Assembly: GCF_019679435.2 (NCBI RefSeq)
Contig: NZ_CP139781.1
Location: 62,001-126,000, forward strand
Origin: Actomonas aquatica
GTDB lineage: Bacteria; Verrucomicrobiota; Verrucomicrobiia; Opitutales; Opitutaceae
DNA length: 64,000 nucleotides
Direction of reading: 5' to 3'
Shown: piece after piece, positions 33,697 to 42,262 of the stretch
Layout: each line of letters begins with the position of its first letter
How positions within the stretch are numbered: the stretch's first letter is position 1
Position numbers and translations under genes: made by a program
The notes under the pieces: generated by a model
Seen by the model: only the letters and a program-made list of their open reading frames with translations
The model's database searches: none
What the model was told of the DNA's origin: nothing

Positions 33697-35532
33697 ATGA
33701 CTGGTCTCCGCATCCCCCGATGGTTCCTTCCATTCATCGTCCTCTCTGTCTGGTTTGGCGCGGCCACGGCCGGTCGCGCCCAGAGTGGCGAAGATGTGCT
33801 TCGGCAACTCACTGCTGCGAACGATGCACTCATTGATTCGCTGCTGGAGCGCGAACCAATTGCTCGGTTCGGGGGACCCCGGGGGCACGGCGCGGAGATC
33901 ATGATCGTGGCGGCGGCGCACGCCAATCCGCGTTCCCGCCACCATCATGCGGCGGCCCTGTTGCCGCTTTTGGAGCGCAACATCGCCGCGTTGGCGTCCA
34001 CTCAGAATCCCAGCGGATTGTGGGATGGGGGGAACATCGATTCGCCGCCGGACTCCGCCTTCGTGCTGAAGACCTTGGCCAAGGGACAGTGGTTTCTGGT
34101 CGAGGATCAGCAGGCGTCGACCGCGGATGTGCGCCGAGCATTGGCCTCCGTCATCACCCACGCCGCCGACGGCGTGCGGGCGGGGGGCGTGCATACGCCC
34201 AACCATCGCTGGGCCATCTGTGCGGCTCTGGCGCACGTAAATGCCGTGGTGCCGGATCCCCGGAACATCGACCGCATCGACCAGTGGTTGGCCGAGGGGA
34301 TCGACGTGGACGCCGACGGCTTGTGGGCGGAGCGCAGCTCGAACTACACCTCCGATGTCAACAACCCCGCCATCCTCGAGGTGGCGCTGCTCCTGGATCG
34401 TCCGGAACTGCTCGAACCCATCCGTCGCAGCCTCGAGGCCCGGTATTACTTCTTCGAGCCGAACGGCGAAGTCGACACGGTGGCCTCTCGCCGGCAGGAC
34501 CAACGTCCGGGCTCGATCAAGCACGTGTGGGAATATTATTTCCCCTACCGCTACCTGGCGGTGCACGATCAGAACGGTCGCTATGCCGCCGTCGCACGTT
34601 GGATCGAGCAGGACTTCATGGAGGACATCGGACAACAAGCGACCAACATGAGCTCGCCGCTGACGGTCATGCTCATGTTTCCCCGCATGCAACAGCCGAT
34701 GCCGCCGACGGAGGCGTGGCCGGAGTCGTTTGACCACGTCTACGAGCACAACTCGATTGCTCGTATCCGGCGTGGTGATACGACAGCGACCGTCTTTGGC
34801 GGCAGCGACTGGTATGCCGGTTATGGGCACGGTTCCGGACTCTCCACCAATCCGACCTTCTTCAAAATGCGAAAGGGGGAGGTCATCCTGGAATCCGTGC
34901 GCATGGCGCCGCGGTTCTTCTCCACCGGCTTTTTCTACAGTCAAGGGCTGGAAGTCGAAGGCGACCGCTACGTGCTGTCGCAGGAGCTGCCGGTGCCCTA
35001 TCATCTGCCGATGCCGGCCGAGAAGCGTAACGCCGACGGCCAGTATAAGCTCGAGCCCGACATGGGCACGGAGGGGCTCCTTGGTCGGTATTTCAGCAAA
35101 ATGGGTTTTGCGGATCGTCCCACCCACGCGGTCACGCTGAACAGCAAGGTGACCGTCGAGGAAACGGACGGTGAGTTTGCCTTGGCGATTGAGGTGGAAG
35201 GGCCGCCCGACCTGCCGGTAACGATCGAACTGGCCTTCCGGCCCGGCGGTGAATTCACGGGCGTGGAGCCGGGAGACGGACCGCGCAGCTGGTATTCGCG
35301 CAATCGAGAGGACACCGAACCCACCAAAGGCGTCTATAACTTGAAGGAAGGCACGGCCAGCTACACGGTGGGAGACGATCGGTTGGAATTTGGTCCCGGC
35401 ACGTTTACGCAGCCGCCGCATCGTTTGGAGGGGGAAACCGTGACTTGGATGGGCGGGCGCATCGAGTCGGTTGGTGATAAAGTTTACCTCACCGGCAAGA
35501 CACCGTTTCGCCATGTGATTCGGTTCAGGTAG
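33697..35532 (+). CDS. Secreted protein with toroid plus beta-sandwich layout, polysaccharide-lyase-like
   Basis: The 611-residue protein has a signal peptide (about residues 1-28). A helical half (about 30-330) contains GVHTPNHRWAICAAL and SNYTSDVNNPAILE, followed by a beta-rich half (about 350-611). This two-part layout, with Asn/His and Tyr in the helical half, recalls (alpha/alpha)-toroid polysaccharide lyases of the heparinase/alginate-lyase kind, but I cannot name a family and the match is weak. It follows the TonB receptor and precedes a terminator hairpin. It may release an inositol-containing ligand; this is a guess from context. Confidence 0.62.
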   Translation: MTGLRIPRWFLPFIVLSVWFGAATAGRAQSGEDVLRQLTAANDALIDSLLEREPIARFGGPRGHGAEIMIVAAAHANPRSRHHHAAALLPLLERNIAALASTQNPSGLWDGGNIDSPPDSAFVLKTLAKGQWFLVEDQQASTADVRRALASVITHAADGVRAGGVHTPNHRWAICAALAHVNAVVPDPRNIDRIDQWLAEGIDVDADGLWAERSSNYTSDVNNPAILEVALLLDRPELLEPIRRSLEARYYFFEPNGEVDTVASRRQDQRPGSIKHVWEYYFPYRYLAVHDQNGRYAAVARWIEQDFMEDIGQQATNMSSPLTVMLMFPRMQQPMPPTEAWPESFDHVYEHNSIARIRRGDTTATVFGGSDWYAGYGHGSGLSTNPTFFKMRKGEVILESVRMAPRFFSTGFFYSQGLEVEGDRYVLSQELPVPYHLPMPAEKRNADGQYKLEPDMGTEGLLGRYFSKMGFADRPTHAVTLNSKVTVEETDGEFALAIEVEGPPDLPVTIELAFRPGGEFTGVEPGDGPRSWYSRNREDTEPTKGVYNLKEGTASYTVGDDRLEFGPGTFTQPPHRLEGETVTWMGGRIESVGDKVYLTGKTPFRHVIRFR

Positions 35533-35540
35533 GTTGAGGG

Positions 35541-35571
35541 CCCCGGAGGTGGCGGGTAACCGCCTCCGGGG
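35541..35571 (+). terminator. Hairpin after the TonB receptor / secreted protein unit
   Basis: CCCCGGAGG (35541-35549) pairs perfectly with CCTCCGGGG (35563-35571); an inner CGG-GTAA-CCG can extend the stem. It starts 8 bp after the stop of the secreted-protein gene. The following sequence is TCTGTTCTG, only a weak T-tract. Confidence 0.55.
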
Positions 35572-35785
35572 TCTGTTCTGCGGGGGGGGGCGCGGAGGGG
35601 CGAAGAGGCGGCGAGGCTGGCGTGGACGAAAGTAAATCGCTAGGGACGTGAATAGGCGCGAAGCGGAGTGTGGAAACCGGCGAGACTGGGGCCGACATGC
35701 CCTGGAACGCGATCGCTCGAAGCGACGGATAGCGCGCGTCATCGCTCAGTGCGGCTAAACCACAACCCTAATTTGGTCCTTAAAG

Positions 35786-35861
35786 TGGTGGCGAGACCCG
35801 GAATCGAACCGGGGACACGCGCATTTTCAGTGCGCTGCTCTACCAACTGAGCTATCTCGCC
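35786..35861 (-). tRNA. tRNA-Phe (GAA anticodon)
   Basis: Read on the minus strand, the 76 bases fold as a tRNA. The acceptor GGCGAGA pairs with TCTCGCC, the D-arm contains AGCTCAGTTGGTAGAGC, the anticodon stem GCGCA/TGCGC holds loop CTGAAAA with anticodon GAA, and the T-arm has GGTTCGATTCC. The 3' CCA is encoded. It is the only tRNA gene I found in the window. Confidence 0.96.
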
Positions 35862-35956
35862 GTCAGAGGAGGGAGGAGAGCACCGTTTCAACGGCAGGTC
35901 GTCAACAGGTTTTTGTGGAAGAAAATCTGTTGGGGCAGTGCGACGCTCACCGGGAC

Positions 35957-36023
35957 GTGGCCGCGGCATCTTGCCGCGGTGCTTTCGGGCGGGGCGCGCC
36001 GAGGCTGGAAGCCTCGGCCACGG
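35957..36023. repeat. Inverted pair of GTGGC-footed palindromes (REP-like)
   Basis: A hairpin beginning GTGGC and continuing CCGCGG...CCGCGG (about 35957-35980) faces a second one (CCGAGGC...GCCTCGG, ending GGCCAC at about 36021). The arrangement is the same head-to-head doublet as in the GTAG-type repeats, with a different foot. It fills the gap between tRNA-Phe and the SNF2 gene. Confidence 0.5.
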
Positions 36024-36045
36024 GCGGGGCGTCGGCGGTTCTGGC

Positions 36046-38490
36046 TTATTTCAGGAGGTCGCGGAGGTCGGCGAGTTCGAGTTTGGCGGCGGCGGCGTCG
36101 CTGGCTTCGAAAACATCGGCGAGTAGGGCGCGCTTCTGCTCCTGCAGGCCGAGGACCTTTTCCTCCACGGTGTTGCTGCAGATGAGCTTGTAGCTGGTGA
36201 CCACCCGGTCCTGGCCGATGCGGTGGGCGCGGTCCGTGGCCTGGGCCTCAACCGCCGGATTCCACCACGGATCAAAGTGGATGACAGTGTCGGCGCCGGT
36301 GAGGTTGAGACCGGTGCCGCCGGCTTTGAGGGAGAGAAAGAACACCGGAATGCTGTCGTCGCTCTGGAAGGCGTCGACGGCGGCCTGGCGCTGTTTGGGG
36401 TTCATGGCGCCGTCGAGGTAGGCGTAGGGCACCTCGGTGGCGTCCAACTCGGCGCGCAGCAGGGCCAGCAGCGAGGTGAATTGGGAGAACACGAGCACGC
36501 GGTGGCCTTCGTCGACGATCTCGTCGAGCAACTCGCGGAAGGCAGCCAGTTTGGCCGACCATTCGGGCGGGGCTTCCTTTTGCACGAGGCGTGGGTCGCA
36601 GCAGGTTTGTCGCAGGCGGAGGAGTTGGGTGAGGGTGGCGAGGCGCAGGGCGTTTTGGGAGGCGCCGGAAGCTTCGAGGTCGAAGAGGGCGCGTTCGCTG
36701 TCCTCGTGGGTGCGGCGGTAGAGCGCGGCCTGTTCGGGGCTGAGGTCGCAATACACCACCTGCTCGATCTTGGGTGGAAGCTCGGGGGCGACGGCGGTTT
36801 TGGTGCGGCGCAGGATGTAGGGGGCGGTCTGCGTGCGCAGGCGGTCGTCATACCAGCGGCGGTCGTCGCCGCGGGTGCCGGTGGGGATGGGTTTGAGGAA
36901 GCCGGGCAGCAGGAATTCGAAGAGGGAGCGCAGGTCTTCGAGAGAGTTTTCCAGCGGCGTGCCGGTGAGCAGAAAACGGCTGGAGGCGTCGAGGGCGCGC
37001 AGGGCCTTGGCGTTGCGGGTGCGGCGGTTTTTGATGTGTTGGGCCTCGTCGGCGATGACCGTGCACCAACGGTTTTGGGCGAAGATGGCGCGGTCGTTGG
37101 CAAGGGTGCCGTAGGAGGTGATGATCAGATCGTGCGCGGCGGCGTCGGTCGCGGTGTTGAGGCGCGAATTGGCGTGGTGCACAAAGACGCGCAGGTTGGG
37201 CACAAACCGGGCGGCCTCGCGGCGCCAGTTTTCAACCAATGACGCTGGTGCGATGATCAACGTCGGGGACGGGGCATCAGAAGTTGGGATTTGGGATTTA
37301 GGATTTAGGATTTTCGCGGAGCGGAGCGACGCGACCAACGCAAGGGCTTGGAGGGTTTTACCGAGGCCCATTTCGTCGGCGAGGATGCCGCCGAGCTCGT
37401 GGTGGTGGAGGTAGTGGAGCCAGGCGACGCCGAGTTTTTGGTAGGGGCGCAGGATGGATTCGAGCGCGGTTGGCAGGGGCGCGGGGCGGAGGGTGGAGAG
37501 GTCGCGCAGGGCGGAGCTGAGCTGACGCCAGGCGGCGGGGGATTTAAAGCCGGGGGCGAGGTCTTCGAGCAGGTCGTCGACCTCGGCGGCGCGGCTGGCG
37601 GGAATGTGGTGGGTCTGGCGGGTGCCGCCGATGGCGGTCTGGTCGCCGGCGAGCGCGCTTTGCACGGCGCCGACGCGGCGGGCGGCGGCTTGGTCGATGA
37701 GGTAGATCTTGTCGCCAGCTTCGACGTATCCGCGACTGCTGGTGAGGGCGCTGGCGATGGCGGCGGGCGGAGCGTCGCCGGCGCGCAGGCCGACGGTGAC
37801 CTCAAAACCGTCCTCGGCGGCGCGGATGGAGGTCTCGACGTCGGCCAGGACGATGTTGGCGGTGTTGCGCTCGAAATTGGGGGTGAACTCGGCCTGGAAG
37901 TCCTCGCGCAGGGTGTCGAGGTGGGTGGAGAGGAAGGCGAGGGTCTTGTGGCGGTCGCGCAGCCACCACTTGCGGTTGGAGGGCTCGAGACGGAAGCCGT
38001 GGTCCTTCAGCAACTCGAGGGCGGAGCCGTAGGCGTGGGATTCGCGGGACGGCAGGGTGATGGCGAGGAAATGTTGGGAACCGTCGACCGTGAGCGGGAC
38101 GAGGTCCCGCTCACGGGGGATTTTTGATTTTTGATTCTCGATTTTGGATTGCTGGGGCGCGGCGGGTGGTGGCTTCGGTGCCTCCGGTTGCTTTAAAGAC
38201 TCCGAGACGCCGCGGAGGAGGGGGCCGACCCAGAGCAGGGTTTTTTGGGGGGCGTTGACGAAGGCGAAGACAGGTTGGCCGCGCAGGAGGTTGACCAGTT
38301 CGCTGAGTTGGGCGCGGGTGAGCTGGAGGAAGAGCACGGGCGCGGGGGCGGCGCCCATGCGTTGCAGGGCGGCGAGGGCGGGCAAGAGTTCCGGGGCGGG
38401 CGGGCGGCTCAAGTCGACCTCGACCTTGAGCGCGATGGCGTCGCGGGGGGCGGAGTTGGCGAGATTGGGCGGCAGGAGGAGTCGGATCAT
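36046..38490 (-). CDS. SNF2-family DNA-dependent ATPase/helicase
   Basis: The 814-residue protein has an N-terminal region of about 330 residues of unclear fold. The SNF2 core follows: GGILADEMGLGKTLQALAL (Walker A), TLIIAPASLVENWRREA, VIADEAQHIKNR (DEAQ box) and LLTGTPLENSLEDL. The helicase C lobe has RVLVFSQFTSLLALLR, SLKAGGTGLNLTGAD and ATDRAHRIGQDR. It should remodel protein-DNA complexes using ATP. ATG 38490 was chosen as the start of recognisable sequence. Two blocks of 7-bp repeats are embedded in frame and encode Lys/Ile/Pro-rich inserts. Confidence 0.88.
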   Translation of the reverse strand: MIRLLLPPNLANSAPRDAIALKVEVDLSRPPAPELLPALAALQRMGAAPAPVLFLQLTRAQLSELVNLLRGQPVFAFVNAPQKTLLWVGPLLRGVSESLKQPEAPKPPPAAPQQSKIENQKSKIPRERDLVPLTVDGSQHFLAITLPSRESHAYGSALELLKDHGFRLEPSNRKWWLRDRHKTLAFLSTHLDTLREDFQAEFTPNFERNTANIVLADVETSIRAAEDGFEVTVGLRAGDAPPAAIASALTSSRGYVEAGDKIYLIDQAAARRVGAVQSALAGDQTAIGGTRQTHHIPASRAAEVDDLLEDLAPGFKSPAAWRQLSSALRDLSTLRPAPLPTALESILRPYQKLGVAWLHYLHHHELGGILADEMGLGKTLQALALVASLRSAKILNPKSQIPTSDAPSPTLIIAPASLVENWRREAARFVPNLRVFVHHANSRLNTATDAAAHDLIITSYGTLANDRAIFAQNRWCTVIADEAQHIKNRRTRNAKALRALDASSRFLLTGTPLENSLEDLRSLFEFLLPGFLKPIPTGTRGDDRRWYDDRLRTQTAPYILRRTKTAVAPELPPKIEQVVYCDLSPEQAALYRRTHEDSERALFDLEASGASQNALRLATLTQLLRLRQTCCDPRLVQKEAPPEWSAKLAAFRELLDEIVDEGHRVLVFSQFTSLLALLRAELDATEVPYAYLDGAMNPKQRQAAVDAFQSDDSIPVFFLSLKAGGTGLNLTGADTVIHFDPWWNPAVEAQATDRAHRIGQDRVVTSYKLICSNTVEEKVLGLQEQKRALLADVFEASDAAAAKLELADLRDLLK
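37286..37313. repeat. Heptamer repeat block inside the SNF2 gene, copy 1
   Basis: Four consecutive 7-mers (GGGATTT, GGGATTT, AGGATTT, AGGATTT) form an AT-rich island in GC-rich coding DNA. They encode part of AKILNPKSQIPTSD, an insert between the Walker A helix and the next conserved strand of the ATPase lobe. Confidence 0.75.
38117..38151. repeat. Heptamer repeat block inside the SNF2 gene, copy 2
   Basis: Five consecutive 7-mers of the form nnGATTy/g (GGGATTT, TTGATTT, TTGATTC, TCGATTT, TGGATTG) encode QSKIENQKSKIPRE in the N-terminal region of the protein. The unit is the same kind as in copy 1. Confidence 0.75.
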
Positions 38491-38518
38491 GCGGGCGGGG
38501 GACCGTGGGGCGTGGCGG

Positions 38519-38548
38519 GAGAAAGAGAAAGATAAAGAGATGGAGAAA
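38519..38548. repeat. Purine-rich hexamer run in the SNF2/sigma-factor divergent gap
   Basis: Five degenerate 6-mers (GAGAAA, GAGAAA, GATAAA, GAGATG, GAGAAA) lie between the divergent SNF2 and sigma-factor genes, 50 bp before the sigma ATG. This may be a short dispersed repeat or part of the promoter region; no function is evident. Confidence 0.5.
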
Positions 38549-38598
38549 GAATTCTTGGTTGGGAATAGGACCGGGCGGGGCATGCTCTTAGTGGCTGC

Positions 38599-39159
38599 AT
38601 GAGTCACGATGTCTTTAACCAGCTGGTGGATACGCACTATACCCCGCTCTATCGGTTTGCGCTGAGTTTGGCGCGACGGGAGGCGGATGCGTGCGATCTG
38701 GTGCAGCAAACCTTCTTTATCTGGGCCAAAAGCGGGCACCAGTTGCGAGAGGTGTCGAAGGCCAAGACCTGGCTCTTCACCACGCTCTACCGGGAGTTTT
38801 TGCGCGGGCGGCGGCGCGATCAGCGTTCGCAGTCGATCGAAGACCTGCCGCCGGCAGAGCAGGAGTTGCCGGCCGAGACCATCGATCAGGCGCGTTCGAT
38901 GGATGGTCAACAGGTCGTCGAGGCGCTGCAGGAGGTGGACGAAGTGTTCCGCGCGCCGCTCACCTTGTTTTACCTGGAGGATTTGAGTTACCAGGAGATC
39001 GCGGAGACGTTGGACGTGCCGATCGGCACGGTGATGTCGCGCCTGTCGCGCGGCAAAGCGCAGTTGCGCAAGTTGTTGGCTCGCAAGGAAGCGGGTGGCA
39101 GCGGCGAGAACGGCGGGATTGTTGAATTTCCAAAAACCAAGAGTGGAGGGACCCACTGA
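38599..39159 (+). CDS. ECF-type RNA polymerase sigma factor
   Basis: The 186-residue protein has sigma region 2 (YRFALSLARREADACDLVQQTFFIW, then AKTWLFTTLYREFLRGRRRD) and region 4 (APLTLFYLEDLSYQEIAETLDVPIGTVMSRLSRGKAQL), with no region 1 or 3, as in extracytoplasmic-function sigma factors. Its stop overlaps the next start by one base (TGATG), and a strong GGAGGG lies 8 bases before that start. The coupled downstream membrane protein is its probable anti-sigma factor. Confidence 0.9.
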   Translation: MSHDVFNQLVDTHYTPLYRFALSLARREADACDLVQQTFFIWAKSGHQLREVSKAKTWLFTTLYREFLRGRRRDQRSQSIEDLPPAEQELPAETIDQARSMDGQQVVEALQEVDEVFRAPLTLFYLEDLSYQEIAETLDVPIGTVMSRLSRGKAQLRKLLARKEAGGSGENGGIVEFPKTKSGGTH

Positions 39160-39938
39160 TGACGAACGAAGAAGCAAAATTCCTACTGCAAGGTTATCGG
39201 CCCAATGGTCGTGACGCCGAGGATCCGGCGCTGGCGGAGGCACTGGCCCGCGCGGAGCGTGATCCGGCGCTGCGCAACTGGTTTGAGCGCGAACAGGCGT
39301 TTGACGCGGTGATCGCGGGCAAACTGCGCGAAGTCGCGCCGCCGGCCGGGTTGCGCGAGTCGATTCTCGCCGGCACGCGTCTGAGCGAGCAACCGGTCGC
39401 CGAGCCGGCCCGCCGCTCGCAGGCGTGGTGGCGCAGCGGCTGGGGCGTGATGTTGGCCGCGGCGGCGGCGGTCGCCATGATGGTGACGCTGGCGCTCAAC
39501 CCGTCGGCTGATGGCCCGGTGGTCGCATCGCTGCCGCGGGCGGAGCTGTTGTTAAAAACCTCGCTGGCCGACTATCGGGGGGCACATCCGGCGACGCCGC
39601 ATGCCGATGAACTCGGCACCTTTGGGGCTTGGTTGGAAGCCGACGGCAATACGCTGGCGACGCAGGTGATGCCGGTGGATATGGAGGAACTGCGCCGGTT
39701 GGGCTGCCGGGCGATCGAGGTCTCCGGCATGGAGATGTTTGAGATCTGCTTCGTGCGCAACGGCGAGTGGTATCACCTCTACATCGCGCCGCGAGACGGC
39801 TTCGACCCGGACTCGCTGCACGAAGAGCCCATGTTTCATGAGCAGGGCCAGTTCGTGGCGGCGTCGTGGTCGGACAAAGACTACGTCTACCTCGTTTCCA
39901 GCACTTCCGGTAAAGACGCCCTGCAGGCGCTTCTCTGA
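39159..39938 (+). CDS. Single-pass membrane protein, probable anti-sigma factor
   Basis: The 259-residue protein has a cytoplasmic segment (about 1-90, with LAEALARAERDPALRNWFEREQAFD), one transmembrane helix (about 95-113, GWGVMLAAAAAVAMMVTLAL) and a periplasmic domain of about 145 residues. The HxxxCxxC zinc motif of ZAS anti-sigma factors is missing. The repeated ERDPxLRxWF pattern is common in anti-sigma-like proteins coupled to ECF factors in Verrucomicrobiota and Planctomycetes. The role is inferred from overlap with the sigma gene. Confidence 0.68.
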   Translation: MTNEEAKFLLQGYRPNGRDAEDPALAEALARAERDPALRNWFEREQAFDAVIAGKLREVAPPAGLRESILAGTRLSEQPVAEPARRSQAWWRSGWGVMLAAAAAVAMMVTLALNPSADGPVVASLPRAELLLKTSLADYRGAHPATPHADELGTFGAWLEADGNTLATQVMPVDMEELRRLGCRAIEVSGMEMFEICFVRNGEWYHLYIAPRDGFDPDSLHEEPMFHEQGQFVAASWSDKDYVYLVSSTSGKDALQALL

Positions 39939-39946
39939 TTCCGACG

Positions 39947-42223
39947 ATGAGCCGCGTGCGCAACTATCTGAACTGGCTGCATCTCCAGTGGCCGGCGGGC
40001 AAGGTCGACAAACTGCCGGAGGTGAACGCCGACGGCACGACCGCGGTGCCGGGCGTGCGGGTGGTGGGTGACCTCACCGGCGTGCCGCTGCTGAAGTTCT
40101 CAGCCGACTCGGGCGCCAAGGCGGTCGAGGCGATCGCGGCGGAGCTGGGCAACGACATCGGCGCGGAGAGCGGGCCGGTGGATGTCGCCATCATCGGCGC
40201 CGGCGTGGCTGGCATCGCCGCGGCGCTCGAAGCCAAAAAACGCGGTCTGCGTTTTGCGGTGTTTGAGGCGACGGCGGCCTTCACAACCATAACCAATTTC
40301 CCGAAGGCGAAGCCGATCTACACCTATCCGACCGATATGGTGCCGGCGGGTGACCTGCACTTTCGCGCCGACGTGAAGGAAGACCTGCTCGCCGAGCTTG
40401 AGCAGCAGCGCTCGGCCGCGGGCATCGAATACAAACGCGTGCGCATCGAGCGGGTGGAGCGACGCGGCGGTGAGCTGCGCCTGCACCACGCGGGCGGCGA
40501 ACCGTTTCTGGCCAAACGCGTCATCGTCGCGATCGGCCGCAGCGGCAATCATCGCAAGCTCGGCGTGCCGGGCGAGGACCGCGAACACGTCTTTAACCGC
40601 CTGCATGATCCGGCGGAGTTTGCCGGGCGCGACGTGGTTGTCGTGGGCGGCGGTGACTCGGCGGTGGAAGCGGCCGTGGCGCTGGCGCAGGCCGACGCCA
40701 AGGTGACCCTGAGCTATCGCGGCGACGCGCTGGTGCGGGCGAAACCCGAGAACGTTGCGGCGCTCGAAGGCAGCGGGGTGCGCCTGATGCTTAAATCGCA
40801 ACTGACCGCGATCGAGACGGACAGCGTGACGGTGAAGCCGGCCGACGCGGCGGCGGAGACGGTGCCGGCCGACGCGGTGTTTGCGCTCATCGGGCGCGAA
40901 GCGCCGCTGGATTTTTTCCGCCGCAGCGGCATTCCGATTCAGGGTGAGACGACGAAGTGGGGCTGGGTCGGTTTGGCGGCGATGCTGCTCTTCGCCATTT
41001 TTATCTACACGTGGAAGAGTGGTGGGCCGACCGAGAGTTGGATCGACCCGGCGGGGTTTGCGTCGTCGCTGCAGGAGCAGGTTGAGGACCGCTCGACGAT
41101 CGTCGGCACGCTGGCGGTGTCGCTGCACTCGCGGTCGTTTTATTACACGCTGCTCTACAGCTCGCTCATCCTGTGGTTTGGCATCGCGCGCATTCGACGC
41201 CGGCGCACGCCCTATGTGCGGCGGCAGACGATCGCGCTGATGGTGGTGCAGTGGATGCCGCTCTTCATCCTGCCGGAAATCATCCTGCCGTGGGCCGGCT
41301 ACAACGGCGCCTTTTCGGGCGGCGGCGTCGGCGAGGCGGTGGGCGATGCGTTGTTTGAAAAATACGTTTCGCCCGAGGAATACGCGGTGGAGATGTGGCC
41401 GGAGAACGGCCACCCGCGGGCGTATTGGCGCGCCTACGGACTGATCCTGGCGTGGCCGCTCAATGTGTATAACGTATTCACGCAGTCACCACACTGGTGG
41501 TGGATCGGGATTGGTCTGCTGCAGACGGCGGTGCTCATCCCCTGGATGGTGCGGCGTTGGGGCAAGGGCGCGTATTGCGGCTGGATCTGTTCCTGTGGCG
41601 CGCTGGCCGAAACGATGGGTGACCGGCATCGTCACAAGATGCCGCACGGACCGGGCTGGAACAAAGTCAACGTGATCGGGCAGGTGTTTCTGGCGGTGGC
41701 CTTCGCGCTGTTGGCGGTGCGCGTGGTCGGCTGGGTGCTGCCGGGCTCGTGGTTTGATCGCGGCTTCGATGTGATGCTGGAAGGCAAACTCGACGGCCAG
41801 ACGACCGCGGGCTGGTTCCTGAGCTACAAGTGGTTTGTCGACGTGCTGTGGGCGGGCGTCATCGGCGTGGCGTTTTATTTCAAATACTCCGGCCGCGTGT
41901 GGTGTCGTTTCGCCTGTCCGCTGGCGGCGCTCATGCACATCTACGCCCGGTTTTCGCGCTTCCGGATTTTCTCCGAAAAGAAGAAGTGCATCTCCTGCAA
42001 CGTGTGCACCTCGGTGTGTCACCAGGGCATCGACGTGATGGCCTTTGCCAATCGCGGCGTGCCGATGGAGGACCCGGAATGTGTGCGTTGCTCGGCCTGT
42101 GTGCAGAGCTGCCCGACGGGCGTGCTGAGCTTCGGCCGACTGTTGGCCGACGGCAAACCGCTCTTCGACGACCTCGAAGCGTCCCCGGTGCGAATGCAGG
42201 AAAGCGCGCTGGCCCGCCGGTAG
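39947..42223 (+). CDS. Flavoprotein-polyferredoxin membrane fusion (TrxR-like FAD/NAD domain plus NapH/CcoG-like domain)
   Basis: Residues about 75-320 form a pyridine-nucleotide oxidoreductase with two dinucleotide loops (GAGVAG at 84-89, GGGDSA at 234-239) but no redox CxxC. Residues about 36-66 (GVRVVGDLTGVPLLKFSADSG) resemble the FAD motif normally found at the C-terminus of such enzymes. From about 335 on there are five or six membrane helices with NapH-type YCGWICSCGA and CRFACPLAAL motifs. The C-terminus has two 4Fe-4S motifs (CISCNVCTSVCH and CVRCSACVQSCP). It likely carries electrons from NAD(P)H to or across the membrane. It starts 8 bp after the anti-sigma gene. Confidence 0.82.
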   Translation: MSRVRNYLNWLHLQWPAGKVDKLPEVNADGTTAVPGVRVVGDLTGVPLLKFSADSGAKAVEAIAAELGNDIGAESGPVDVAIIGAGVAGIAAALEAKKRGLRFAVFEATAAFTTITNFPKAKPIYTYPTDMVPAGDLHFRADVKEDLLAELEQQRSAAGIEYKRVRIERVERRGGELRLHHAGGEPFLAKRVIVAIGRSGNHRKLGVPGEDREHVFNRLHDPAEFAGRDVVVVGGGDSAVEAAVALAQADAKVTLSYRGDALVRAKPENVAALEGSGVRLMLKSQLTAIETDSVTVKPADAAAETVPADAVFALIGREAPLDFFRRSGIPIQGETTKWGWVGLAAMLLFAIFIYTWKSGGPTESWIDPAGFASSLQEQVEDRSTIVGTLAVSLHSRSFYYTLLYSSLILWFGIARIRRRRTPYVRRQTIALMVVQWMPLFILPEIILPWAGYNGAFSGGGVGEAVGDALFEKYVSPEEYAVEMWPENGHPRAYWRAYGLILAWPLNVYNVFTQSPHWWWIGIGLLQTAVLIPWMVRRWGKGAYCGWICSCGALAETMGDRHRHKMPHGPGWNKVNVIGQVFLAVAFALLAVRVVGWVLPGSWFDRGFDVMLEGKLDGQTTAGWFLSYKWFVDVLWAGVIGVAFYFKYSGRVWCRFACPLAALMHIYARFSRFRIFSEKKKCISCNVCTSVCHQGIDVMAFANRGVPMEDPECVRCSACVQSCPTGVLSFGRLLADGKPLFDDLEASPVRMQESALARR

Positions 42224-42262
42224 GGGTTGAAATCGTGACGGGGGCGGATTGTTTCCCAAACG

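Noticed and set aside
37286-38151. Heptamer arrays as a CRISPR-like repeat
   Set aside because: The units are 7 bp, directly adjacent, without spacers, inside a coding gene and without cas genes.
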